A stretch of DNA of 64,000 bases, from contig CAJQUN010000023.1 in the NCBI GenBank assembly GCA_907163345.1, positions 7,822,598-7,886,597 of the forward strand, in the 5' to 3' direction. The position numbers and the translations under genes are program-made. The notes beneath the pieces were generated by a model that was given only the letters and a program-made list of their open reading frames with translations, did no database searches and was not told the DNA's origin. This stretch comes from Haberlea rhodopensis. Its lineage: Eukaryota; Streptophyta; Magnoliopsida; Lamiales; Gesneriaceae. Of this stretch, positions 31,401 to 42,114 are shown piece after piece (position 1 is the first letter of the stretch; each line of letters opens with the position of its first letter).

Positions 31401-33200
31401 CGTAGATAGTATCGCTGATTCTCAAATTAAGACCTTTCTGCACAATAAACATCAGCGGAGGTAGGTACTAAAATACTAGAAAGAAAGACGATAGAAACAC
31501 AACCTATCAATCACATATATGGCCTGTCGGGGACTTCAAAGCAAACTCAAACCGAAGCAAGCGAAAATGTAACACAAAAAGATCAGCTCTAACACTATAA
31601 GGGCATCTTGCTTCTTTGTCCTTCCTCTTTTGTTAATTTACTTTTGCTGTCGTTACTTCTGTTTTTTGTTCAGTATTTTTTCGTTTGATGAATTTTCTTC
31701 TTCGGTCTCCTTTTCATTCATTCTCCATAACAGTGTCGTAGCATTGGACATACTACCCGTAGAAAAAAATGACAAAGAATAAATTACTGAAGAAAGGATG
31801 GCAACCCCGACATGCCAATTGGTCAAAGGGACAGATAGAATCACAAATTGATAGTAGAAGCACTCACCAGACCAGGAGAATCATTGAGTTCTGTGTTAAC
31901 TTCGACCACTTTCCCTGAAATAGGAGAGTTGATGTCGCTAGTTGCTTTGACGCTTTCAACTGCACCGAAACTCGCACCTTGCTTCACTTCAGAACCCTTA
32001 TCAGGTAGTTCGACAAATACAACATCACCCAAATGATCTTGGGCATGATCAGAAATGCCTATGGTAGCAGAATTCCCTTCCACTTTCACCCATTCATGAG
32101 AATCTGCATACTTTAGATCCTTGATGACTGCAGAAATCAAAGGAGAGATCTTGATGATAGATATCATTAGAAGAAAAACTCGACAAATTTCACCTTCATG
32201 ATAGATCAAATAAGACTTATCCAGATCAAGGCAAGTAAAGATATTTGCAATATCTGCCTTCATAGGTGAACAAAACATGTTTGTTGCCATAAATTACTTA
32301 AGTTAAAAAGTTCATATATTTCTCATAGTAGAACCGAGTGTGCCAGAACATCGAAAATATCAGCTCAAGTATCACGCTACATTGTTTCCATTGATGTCAC
32401 AGGACTACATTGGCAATTGTTGCTCCCAACAATCAGCTTTCGTTATTGTGATTGGTGCCTAGTGAAGCCGGTGCTTTCATATATATGGCAGATTGAGGCT
32501 ATTTGGAAAAAGCTACTCACCGAGTGAGACGAATCTCAAATATTGGACCAGGAACATTTATGATTCAGAAGAAGATGATGCAATAACAGTAACGACCATT
32601 TTCCTTTCCACAATATACTCCATCTCAGACCACTCTGTTCGTTTTACCATTTGGAATAGGCCAACAAACTCGGTTGTAGCATCCAAACACATCAAAACTT
32701 ATTATGAAAGTAGTGTCATAAATATCTCAACAATCAAATGGTAAGTTGGTAACAGCAAATTCCTTCCTTTTTTGTCACGTAAGAGGCGGATCACTCTTAA
32801 AACACATCGGCTTGTTAAAGAACCAGATAAAATTCCACCGGCAATTATACATCGTTCTCAAAAACGTCATCATAGTAACATAATTTCATAAAAAAATTGC
32901 TATTGCAAAAATGCACAAAGAACACGAGAATCTAATACACACACACACATAATTAAAACAAAACCACCCACGAACTCCTATCCGACAGATCAGATCTTCA
33001 AAACCAAGAATCGCAGATGAAAGGGTGCGGGTATAGATAGACCTCACGAATAAGATTAAAACTACCGAAAATACAGATCCAGAAACCAGCAAACAAGAAC
33101 CAAATATAGGGCGGAAAACGGTACCAGTGGCAAAACCTCTGTTGAAAACAGAGATCCTAAGGTAGGAAGCAGCTCTCGTCGCCCATAACTTAGACGCCAT
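28468..33200 (-). CDS. GDCSH: Glycine cleavage system H protein, mitochondrial
   Basis: Three exons: 33200-33125, 32127-31868 and 28596-28468, giving 154 residues. Exon 1 is a mitochondrial presequence (MASKLWATRAASYLRISVFN, rich in Arg, Ser and Ala). Exon 2 starts VIKDLKYADSHEWVKVEG and holds the lipoylation site GAVESVKATSD, with the lipoyl lysine at about residue 85. Exon 3 begins INASPYEKGWIIKVE and ends YTKFCEEEDSKH. Order and ends match the Arabidopsis At2g35120 type. The lipoylated H protein shuttles the aminomethyl group between the P, T and L proteins of glycine decarboxylase, the core of photorespiration, in the mitochondrial matrix. Exon 3 lies 3.27 kb from exon 2 because intron 2 is filled with repeats. 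Splice sites (CTG/GTGAGT, CAAG/ATC) and phases agree, so the gene can be intact. Confidence 0.92.
28715..28890. repeat. Direct repeat in GDCSH intron 2, left copy
   Basis: Matches 31010-31190 in the same orientation: TTATGATTCTCTA, ACTATAAATCTC, AAATTATGAAAACGTAC, CAAAATTCTGAGG..GAAACCAT, AAGTCTTTTG and GCAGCCTTTAA occur in both in order. The two copies bracket the inserted material. Confidence 0.75.
28975..29180. repeat. Degenerate tandem repeat, CATCAGCTCAACCTATGGA type
   Basis: About eight copies of a 20-28 bp unit around CCATCAGCTCAACCTGTGGA, with insertions between. Followed by LTR-like sequence with two copies of AAAGCTTTCTACACCAAACTT (29370 and 29402) and a CA run at 29332. Probably a fragment of an LTR retrotransposon. 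Confidence 0.6.
29685..29840 (+). pseudogene. Fragment of the five-TM protein gene, plus strand
   Basis: The frame reads FFKGTLVVVVAAILTTKGSN then VACYSRRLVVLWMEESHQTS, matching the fifth TM and following loop of the 26225-26977 protein (LTTKGG, YYSRRLVVIWM, SHQT). No other domains are present. It lies inside GDCSH intron 2, antisense to the host gene. Confidence 0.8.
30085..30590 (-). pseudogene. Truncated copy of the five-TM protein gene, minus strand
   Basis: Nucleotide similarity to 26440-26985 is continuous (GATGGTCTGCCAAG, CACGAATAAGAATTTCCATT, TTCTTAACCCATG, CCATAATCTAATA), but the frame is broken by several small indels and stops. The C-terminal third is missing. In GDCSH intron 2, in the same sense as GDCSH. 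Confidence 0.85.
31010..31190. repeat. Direct repeat in GDCSH intron 2, right copy
   Basis: Partner of 28715-28890, about 2.3 kb away. Between the copies lie the tandem repeat and both membrane-protein fragments, as expected if the segment grew by a local duplication. Confidence 0.75.
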
Positions 33201-33299
33201 GTTTAAACACAACCCACCGTTTTTTGCTTTCTTCAGTGAAGGTGATCGATCGAAAGAAGAAAGGTTAGTAGGGTAAACGGCAATTGTTATTTATGTACT

Positions 33300-33700
33300 G
33301 AGGTGTGTGTATTTGGTTATAATCGACCAAATTGAATAGGTCGAAATTGAATTAATCGATTTTTATTTTTATCAAATCGAATCGACCGAATTATTTATTA
33401 AATTCGAAATAATCGAACCGAATTAAAATCAGTTATTTCGGTTGGTAATCGAATTAACAGATATTTTTAGAAAAAATAAAAAAAATAAGATAATTTGATT
33501 TTAAAAATTAAAAAAATAGTTAAGTTTTTTTAAAAATATTTTAAAAACTAAACAAATTGGTTAATTCGATTAACCGATATTTTTGAAACAAAAAACGAAA
33601 TCGAACCAAATTAACTGATGTTTTAAAAATCAAAACCGAATTTCCGAATTAATTCGGTTCGATCGGTTAATTCGGTTTAACCGATGTTTTGCTCACCACT
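33300..33700. repeat. Low-complexity AACCGAATT / AATTCGGTT tract
   Basis: Imperfect repeats of words like TCGAACCGAATTAA and TTCGGTTAATTCGG in both orientations, a common plant low-complexity repeat. It lies just upstream of the GDCSH promoter region (33201-33300). Confidence 0.6.
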
Positions 33701-34920
33701 ATCTGTATCTCACTATATTAATTCATTTTTTTATTTTTTTGCAAGTTTTTTAGTTTAATCCTAAAATTATTTACATATTATTATATTATATGCCCAACAT
33801 AATAATGTAACTGGGTCTGATGAAGTCATATGATATCATTTGGTGAAGCTTTTTTCAAAAGCCAAAAAATATCATCTCCCAACACTTTTATTGAAACATT
33901 TTTTTATTGTTACACATGCTTATTGGTTCTCCCCATTTTTTCTGAATATTGGTTTCATATTTTTTAACTCCTCAAATTCACTTTTCCATCTTAACTATTC
34001 ATATTTTTATTGAAAACTGCGAACGAAAATTATATACGCCACACCATCGCGTTTGTTTCATTTGCATTATTGTTCATGTTGCATGTACAACACATATATC
34101 TACCAAACTTAGATAAGGATAAAGATGATTAAAATGAAAGTGATTCACATCAGAAGCACTAGAACTTGACCAGTAGAGTGCAATGATCGTCAGAGCTAAA
34201 TCAGGTCTCTCAAACCATGAGTCACATGATGATGTCGAATAAGAAAACTGTCTTCCAAACCATTAAGGAACAAATATGGATATATGAGAGATAAAAACTG
34301 ATAAAGACAAACAAACAAGCAATCTCTCGTATCAAAATCCAATCGAAAAGCCATTGACCAATGAACGTCACTAAAGGGCGCCCGAAACTGAAAAGCCCAG
34401 TAGTCATGACCAAGCGATGCCCCAGCAATGAAACATATCCAATAAACTGCCGCCAAAAAGGCAAAACAGTGTCACCAAAAAAGAAAGCATGCTACACAAA
34501 ATTGTTACTAAGTGCCAAAAAGTAAATACCTCCAAGTCAAATCCAAAAAGGTAGATATCAAGAGCTTAACACCCTATGATAACAACAGACAAAAATATAC
34601 ATATTACGGATTGAGATTTTCATTTGACGCAATTTGTTATAAAAGGATAACCATTTTGTAAAATTTTGCCCAATTGCTTGGTGTAGCATATTGATTAGGT
34701 CTGAAGACCATGAATTTCGGATTTAAGTAGTTTTTGGAGTGCTAAACTTAAATTTTGGAAATTGCATTATGGAATCTTTTTTGTTGAAAGCCAAGCAACT
34801 GCCCTAGCTCAGGCCACCTTAGATTTTCTTGTTCAACTAATTTAATTTGATGCCATCGGATATGTTTTCACCTAAGTTGTTAATCTTCATTTCGGTTATT
34901 TATGTATAGGCAACTCTTCA
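33701..34920. other. No gene recognised
   Basis: AT-rich. Short minus-strand frames at 34200-34460 overlap each other and match nothing I know. Confidence 0.35.
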
Positions 34921-36010
34921 ATTTGGCATTACAGCAGCATCGGTACATGTAAATTACATGCACTGATTAGGATGCATGATGTTGAGTGCACATACTGTCT
35001 CTAACCAATAACCTAGATATATGCATCAATGGTTTCAACTTAATCAGTTGGTGCATGTATATTACATGCATCACCTTAGTCGATCATTGCATGTAAATTA
35101 CATACACCGATAGACTCATGTATTATCTTTAACCAAAAAACACAGACTCGATGCAACATTCTTCTCAATTGTAGTATATGACTCGTGTATTCACTACAAG
35201 TGCATCACCTTGTTAAATTAAAATGCGTAAACTTTGCATTCAAATAATTCATGGAACATATCAAATACAATGCATTTGAAAAAAAATTATTACTCAACCG
35301 TGAGAATATATTATAGTAAAATAATATAAATCTTACACTGTGAAGGATGAGCAGAAACGGGTGGTGGCCGGTGCCTGTGGTGGTGAAAACCCTACGACGC
35401 CTAACTCCTCGATTTCTTCTTATTTGACTGAGGCAGCTGCGTGTGAGGAAGATTTGAGCAAGAATAAAAAATTTGATGGTAAAAAAGAGAATCATGAAAA
35501 TGGAGAACGCAACAGCTCTAAGAAAGAGTGAGATATTCATTTATTTATTTTCCTTAATTTTTGGAAATTAAATTTAATGATTGTTATTGACTGATGGATG
35601 AATGAGTTTGAAAGGGAAGAGAAAAGGAGAGAAGAAGCAACAGAAACCCAGATTTTCTTTCATGACAAAGAATGAAGGAACGATTTCGATGAAGTGGTAG
35701 AGAAATAACCGAAAACTTTGAAAGTTTTCAGCGTTTAAGATTACGAAATGAAGGACGAACAAGCGTGATGAAGGCCGAAGAAGAACATGCACAATGAAGA
35801 AGAAAGTGAGAGATAATTTCGTAATTTGACCTAAAATGAACTTAAAAGAAAGCTAAATTAGTCGTTGGACTGGGCCGAAAATAGTTTTACCTTTTAGCAT
35901 CGTCCGGATATTTGCCCTATTTTTAAAATAAATAGCGTCTGGCCCAAAAAAATTGTTGTTGTTTTAAAATAAATAGTGTCGGACCATTTATAATTTCTTT
36001 AGAGAAAACT
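34921..36010 (-). mobile_element. Decayed, inverted end of a second palindrome-bearing MULE
   Basis: The reverse complement of 35600-36000 parallels the left end of the first MULE (4960-5320): TCGGCCCAGTCCA, TTTAAGTTC / ATTAAGTCC, AAATTACGAAATTAT / AAATTACTAAATTAC, CTTCTTC runs, and TTCATCGAAATCGTT are in the same order. Further in, 34938-34968 and 35044-35112 carry the same palindromes (ATCGGTACATGT-N5-ACATGCACTGAT; GGTGCATGT-N5-ACATGCATC). A short frame at 35340-35531 looks like filler. Neither the Ulp1-like exons nor a transposase is present. Confidence 0.7.
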
Positions 36011-36106
36011 CTGAATCAATTCAATTGATTAGTCTCAAAATAGCCAATACATGTTAAATTGAGGGGGAAATACATGTAGAAGACAATAATGAATGTGATA
36101 ATTCCT

Positions 36107-36665
36107 TAAGATTGCGTTTGGATTGATGGATTTCATTTGAATGTAGTGATTTGATTTGAGAATGTATTTGAAACTTGGATTTGAAATTATATATATCTTA
36201 GGTGTATTTCCCTCCTTTTCTATAAAAAAGGGGGGAGCTTACTGATTGACATACCAATGGGGACAAAAGAAATAAGGCTATTTTCGTTGTCTGCTAGCTA
36301 GTAGCATTAGCGTATGAGGCTGGGGCAAAGAGTAGAGCGAAAGCCAGTCGGGAGAGACTTGTTGCGAAGAGGCCTGCCTACGTTCTGAAAGTGGATTTCA
36401 ACAGATCGGAGTTCAATGCTAGAAGCAGATTCAGCATATTTAAATAGATAAACGCATGGACGGTACTAATCACCTGCACCTCAAAAGAGGACATTCTCGA
36501 GCAGCTCATTCTATTCTGAGTTGGCCTACAACCTATTCTACCAACTATCTATCTTACTATAAGCGAAATTCTTAGCTTACTTGCCAAAACTCTAAATCTA
36601 TCAATTACCATTACATTTACATAAATTAATAAAAATTGGATTTAAATATGTAAAAATTAATTGGC
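36107..36665. repeat. MITE, family B, split by a foreign insert
   Basis: Left part 36107-36210 (TTGCGTTTGGATTGATGGAT, then ATTTGATTTGAGAATG) and right part 36595-36665 (ATCAATTACCATTACATTTA) are contiguous in the copy at 46065-46200. Here 384 bp of unrelated sequence sits between them. Confidence 0.75.
36211..36594. other. Probable organelle (mitochondrial) DNA insert in a MITE
   Basis: Composition and word use change sharply against the AT-rich surroundings: GGCTGGGGCAAAGAGTAGAG, AAAGCCAGTCGGGAGAGAC and GAAGAGGCCTGCCTACGTTC resemble plant mitochondrial intergenic DNA. No reading frame or tRNA was recognised. Origin is inferred from texture only. Confidence 0.45.
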
Positions 36666-37890
36666 TTATAGGAAAAGAAACTGTCTAAAAGCGCTGTTAC
36701 GGTTAAAAGTAAAATAAATAAATGAGAACCAACTAGGGTTGTGTAAGTGTAAAGTAAAAACCAAAGTGGAATGAAATTATTAATATATTGGGATAAATTA
36801 CACGTTGTTTGTTTCAAAGTAGTAAAAATAAGCATTATGGTATCTAACTCTTGTCTTTTAGAGCATATTTTGGAATGAAAATATTCAATTTCAACATCAA
36901 GGGTGGAGACTGAAATTTGGAAAATGAAAAGGTTAGGTAAATCTACACAAGTGGACATTTTTAGTTTCTTCTCTCAAGCCCACATCATCAATATAATAAC
37001 CCCTATGTTTTTTCAAAGCATTCTGCTTTTTTGGAAATATAGTAATTGGTCCTTAATATTTGCGTAATTATCTAGTTTAGTCCTTATTATTATTCATCGC
37101 CTCGATTTGATCTCTGATTTTTTTCAGAATGTTCCGAAATCAGTCCAATCGTTAAATCCCAGACTAATTTGGATAGAATGTGCACATACCTTGCACATAT
37201 ATATCAAATAATACCAAACAAAACATGCACTTTCTATTTTTCTACTCTCTTCGTTTTTCACCAAAAAATCAACCCTTTCTATATATATATATATATATAG
37301 TCTCCCAAGAAGTAAGAACAAAAAACAAAAAGGCTTGCCCTACTTCTCCTAAACATATAATTACACCACTTAATATTGGGGGGAAAGAAAAGCCCACACA
37401 ACCACAACCACACTCGTGTTTTTTGATGCTTTCTTTTGTAATCTTTCTTTGCCTTCAACCTACTACTCTTCTAGAAGACCTATTAAAATAACCTATAACT
37501 ATGATTTTTCATATTCCGAACGAGCAAAATAGGCTTATACACAGTTAGGTCGCAGAAATGTATTTTGCATGAAGTCTCGGTTTTATATTTTTATAAAATT
37601 TAGATACCATCATATAAACCAATTCATTCACGTAGCATGAACTCATGACACTATGAAAATAATGTATATTCTTGGACTACCATCTCTAACACATATACTC
37701 ACATTAATAAAACATACACCATTTGAACGTTTACTCTATGTTGATCTACTTGAAAACACCATCCTTTCCATCTGTAATCTGCATGTTATTGTGCCTTTTG
37801 TCTTCCTCCATAAATATTGTTTCATTCTAGCCAGTGAAACAGCTAAATCTGTTACGATGAAGCGGTTTCTCCATTGAAGCAAAAGAAGAA
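36666..37890. other. No gene; fragments only
   Basis: Contains a decayed piece at 37035-37165 with TAATTGGTCCTTAATATTTG and TTTAGTCCTTATTA phrases resembling the inverted repeat of the 15770-16809 MULE family, and a short TA run at 37280-37299. Nothing coding is supported. Confidence 0.4.
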
Positions 37891-38173
37891 CTCAAAGTAA
37901 CTGAACCAGTGGAGAAGAAGATGGATAAATGAGAGAGTTTTTCATTCATTGCAATCTGTCAACTTTTACAATACATTCTTTATATACAAGAGTTTAAGAC
38001 TAAGATACAGTACTATTGACTAACTAATTAACTGTTATATTTACAACCAACCTAAGGACTTAACTGCTAAATTGATTAGACTAACTGTTAAGAATTGTCT
38101 CATATTGGGAGTTTAGAAACCATGCTCCACTTATACTAAGTTGGTTATGAGTTGGAATCACATGTATTCTTAA
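37891..38173. mobile_element. Older LTR remnant into which the copia element inserted
   Basis: Continues across the insertion at 44653-44890. Joined, the sequence passes through TTAACATCGTATCAGA, which resembles an LTR end plus a tRNA-Met primer-binding site (TGGTATCAGA). Only LTR-like sequence survives. Confidence 0.5.
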
Positions 38174-38636
38174 TGTTAATTGACCTGAAAATTAAAGTAA
38201 TCAAGAAATGTGTTAGTTTAATAACTGATCATGAAGATAACTAGTCTTTGACGGCTGGACACTAACAGTTAAGAGTTCGTCAGTTTAGACTATAAAAGGG
38301 TCTAGAGGATATCAATCAACATCATAATCGCTTGGAATCAGAGAGATAGAGTTTTCTCTTGTGGAAGCGAATACAGTGTGTGTATCGGGTTCTGGAAATT
38401 CTCTTGTAATTCATAGAAGGAGAGTTTGTAAAGAATCTGAGTGGTGTTGTAATCCGATTGATGTACTTCGTTACAGTGTTAATACAAGTGATATTTCCTT
38501 TCCCATGGAGTAGGTCGTCGTTGAGACCGAACCACGTAAATACGTGATCTTGATTGCTTTTCTTTTATGTTCTTGAATTCATTGGATTACGAGAAACGTA
38601 AGGCAGATTATATCCTATTATTGTGATTTAAACACA
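38174..38636 (+). repeat. 5' LTR of the dead copia element
   Basis: 463 bp, TGTTAATTGACC to AAACACA. Followed by TTGGCGCCGTCAATGGG, the likely primer-binding region. Confidence 0.88.
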
Positions 38637-40675
38637 ATAATTGGCGCCGTCAATGGGAATTCTGATCAAATCACAAGCATGGGATCAGCCAAGTTTGATA
38701 TCGAGAAATTTTCTGGACAAAATGACTTTGAGCTTTGGAGAATAAAGATGCGCGCAATTCTCGTTCAACAAGGGGTGGTTCAAGCACTGAAAGGGATTGA
38801 GGCTCTTCCCAAAACCATGACAGATCAAGAAAAGAACGACATGCTCGATAAGGCACACAACTCCATAATTCTTTGTCTCGGAGATAAAGCCCTTCGGGAA
38901 GTAGAAAGAGAAAAGAATGCCAGTGCGGTTTGGACGAAGTCAGAACAACTTTACATGACCAAATATCTGTCCAATAGACTCTTCATGAAGTAGCGTCTTT
39001 ACTCCTTCAAGATGACTCAAGACAAATCCATTTCTGGCCAGATTGATGATTTCAATAAAATCATTGATGATCTTTAAAATATTGACATGAAACTTGAAGA
39101 CGAAGATAAAGCCTTACTACTGTTAAACTCCATCCCGAAAAATTATGACCATTTTAAAGATGCCATGTTATATGGCAGGGAACATACAATTTCACTAGAT
39201 GACGTTCAATCTGCCTTTCGGGCAAAAGAACTACAGAGAAAAATTGAGGGAAAAGACTCGAATACTGGTGAAGGTCTAATGGTCCGTTGAAGATCAGAAA
39301 GGCGGAACAATCGTGATAAAAAATGGAATAAAAAACCAAGATCCCGATCAAGATCAAGACACGCCCCCATCAAAGAATGGAAATGGAAAATCTTACAGTT
39401 CACAACTTAAATGATATAATTGTCATAAAGAATGACACTACATGAGGGATTGCCCTGATATGGGAAAGGATCAGGATAAAAGGAAAGAAGGTGACAATGC
39501 ATGCATATCTGGTTTCAGATGACTATGAGTCTACTGAGGCTTTGGTTATCGATCAAACCAAAACAACAGTTCAGGGTGTAGTTTCCATATGTGTCCTAAT
39601 AGGCACTGGTTTGAGAAATTTAAATATACTGATGGTGGTCTAGTATTGCTGGGAAACAACAAAGGATATAAGGTCACTGGAATATGCAATATATGTCTAA
39701 AATTACATGATGGAACATAAAGGACCCTTGAACAAGTTAGATACATCCCTGGATTAAAGAGAAATCTAATCTCTTTAGGCATTTTAAAAACGAAAGGGTA
39801 TTCCTTCAAGGCGGAAAACGGCTATCTAAAGGTGTCAAAAGGATCACTAATTATCATGAAGGGACTGAGGAAACGTGGCTTGTACTCTCTAGAAGGATAC
39901 ATCGTGCTTGGACACTTTGCCACCGTTTCAGAACATGTACTTGACAAGTCTAGGCTCTGGCATATGAGGCTTGGACAGGTCAGTGAACGAGGACTGGTGG
40001 AACTTTCAAAACAAAACTTTTATGTGGTTTCAAAGTATAGAATTTTGCGCGCAATGTGTCTTAGGAAAATCTAAAAGGGTCAAGTTTAATGTTGGAATTC
40101 ATAAAACTCAAAACCTTTGGATTACGTCCATGTTGACTTGCGGTGCCTGCAAGAACACTCACACGCGGTGGAGGAAGATACTTTACGTCCATTATTGATG
40201 ATTACTCGAGAAGAGTATGGGTTCACGTACTAAGGAACAAGTCAGACTCCTTTGACAAATTTAAAGATTGGTTGACCATTACAAAGAACAAAAGTGGAAA
40301 CAAGCTCAAACACTTAAGGACGAACAATGGATTAGAGTTTGTTAATGACTAATTTAATGATTTTTTAGGAAAATGGGCATCACGAGGAACAAGATAGTTG
40401 CAAACACCCCTCAACAAAATGATCTGGTTGAGAGGATGAATATGACGTTATTAGAACGAGTAAGATGTATGATTTTGAATGCAGGCTTACCAAAAACCTT
40501 TTGGGGGGAGGCTGTCTCAACAGCATGTTATTTGATAAACCAATGTCCTTCATCAGCATTAAATTTCAAAACACCAATGGAACTCTGGAATGGACGCCCA
40601 TCTGATTACAATAACCTAAGGATCTTCGGATGCACGACATAAGCTCATGTCAAGCAAGGCAAATTGGAACCTCGG

Positions 40676-42114
40676 TGTTGATGAAAATTCCTTACCTCAA
40701 GCGCACCGTGGTCAAGTTTTAGTATAAAAGATGTCGAACCAACAGAGATTGAATATAAAGTTAAATCTAAGTACTGAATTAAAATAATCCTTGTTTTATC
40801 TAGAGAATCGAATGGTTGAGTGTTATATGCAAATAATAAAAATCAATTAAACTACCAATGATCAAATCTTGAGTTGGGAATAAATCAATTAAAGACGAAT
40901 CTAGGAGTTTGATTTCACTTGTCCATCCACTACACTTATCATTCCTTGATTTCAATATTATGGATTTTCCTAGTTTACTAGCCGAGAATTCTTATTTATT
41001 TTCTACTCCCCCTCTCCAGTGTTAAGCAGAAGTAATCATCTAGCATTAATCTTGATATCTCTATCTAAGATCAAATATCAAACAATTCTAATTGCACAGT
41101 AATTCCTTTAACGACTTCTATGGAGTTATAGGTCCCTCAAACACTATAAACGTCCACTATATGAATCCCTTCTTTCATATTCACAACCCCTCTCTCGAGT
41201 GATAGATCACAACTATAATATCATTCAATCCATGGCCAGTTGATTAAAAGCATTAAGAACAGGGAAACACAAATAAACTATATGGAAATCCAATACTTCA
41301 ATCAATTCGTAATAAGCGTAGTTTCAAAACAAGCTACATCGTTCTCCTAGAAAAATAGAATTAGTTCATGCTAGAATGAATTAAACACATAGACATGTTT
41401 AAATAATCCATAAAACTAATTAAAGTTTAGAATACAAAACGATTTAGAAGCTATTCTTCTTTCTCCGATGAACGCCTCCGTCTCGTGATGAAATCTCTAC
41501 TTTTTGCTCCGAGCCATCGTCGTCCCTTTTTTCTCCTTCTCCAACCCTAGTTTTTTTGTTCTAAGTCTGACTGTGTATCCTCAATGCCCCTATCTTTCTG
41601 CCTTTTAATTCCCGTGTAACAGATAAAGAATGTAGCAAGAATTTCCAAAATTCTGTTGGCGTATTTACGCCGCATGAGAGGCCTAACTACGCTTGGTGAT
41701 GTGTTAAAAACTTGGCTTCCCGCGTGACTGGCGTATTTATGCCACGGTATTGGCGTAACTACGCCAAACTAAAATCTCAAATGTCGTAGCCTTGGCGTAA
41801 CTACACCTAAAACTAGCGTAAGTACGCCTACTGTAACTCTTCAAAATATTGGAATTGTCGTAGCCTTGGCGTATTTACGCCTGATAATGGCGTAGCTACG
41901 CCAAGCTTTTGGATGGAAACCTTAAGATCTTGACCTCAATACGTCATTTTAATTCGCTCTTTGCACCAATTTAGTCCACAAATCACGTAGTTACCTAGAT
42001 CCCTGCAAGACATGACAGAACAATACCAAAAACATAATTCTGATAAAAAACCAGCACTAAACCAAAACCATGTAAAATAAGAAGAAATATAAGTGTATAA
42101 AATACACTTATCGG
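40676..42114. mobile_element. 1.44-kb insert in the copia element, class unknown
   Basis: The copia protein frame runs up to 40675 and resumes at 42115, so the borders are exact. TCGG stands at both (40672-40675 and 42111-42114), a probable 4-bp target duplication. The insert starts TGTTGATGAAAATTCC and ends AAATACACTTA. It has no coding capacity. It contains exon-like TC-rich sequence (41450-41600) and a palindrome array (41658-41903). I cannot assign a class. Confidence 0.75.
41658..41903. repeat. GGCGTA-N2-TACGCC palindrome array
   Basis: Eight units in 246 bp. Good ones are 41658-41671, 41750-41767 (8-bp arms), 41868-41881 and 41888-41903 (perfect 16-bp palindrome TGGCGTAGCTACGCCA); diverged ones are at 41687, 41730, 41794 and 41815. 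Spacers share phrases such as GTCGTAGCCTTGGCG. Confidence 0.9.

Noticed and set aside
31653..33212. GDCSH as a truncated pseudogene lacking its last exon
   Set aside because: The last exon was found at 28596-28468 with correct phase and a valid acceptor.
33300..33700. Pararetrovirus or other viral relic
   Set aside because: Only AACCGAATT-type low-complexity words; no protein domain.
35340..35531. Plus-strand charged protein
   Set aside because: Lies in the decayed MULE end; low-complexity Glu/Lys/Asn, no homology seen.
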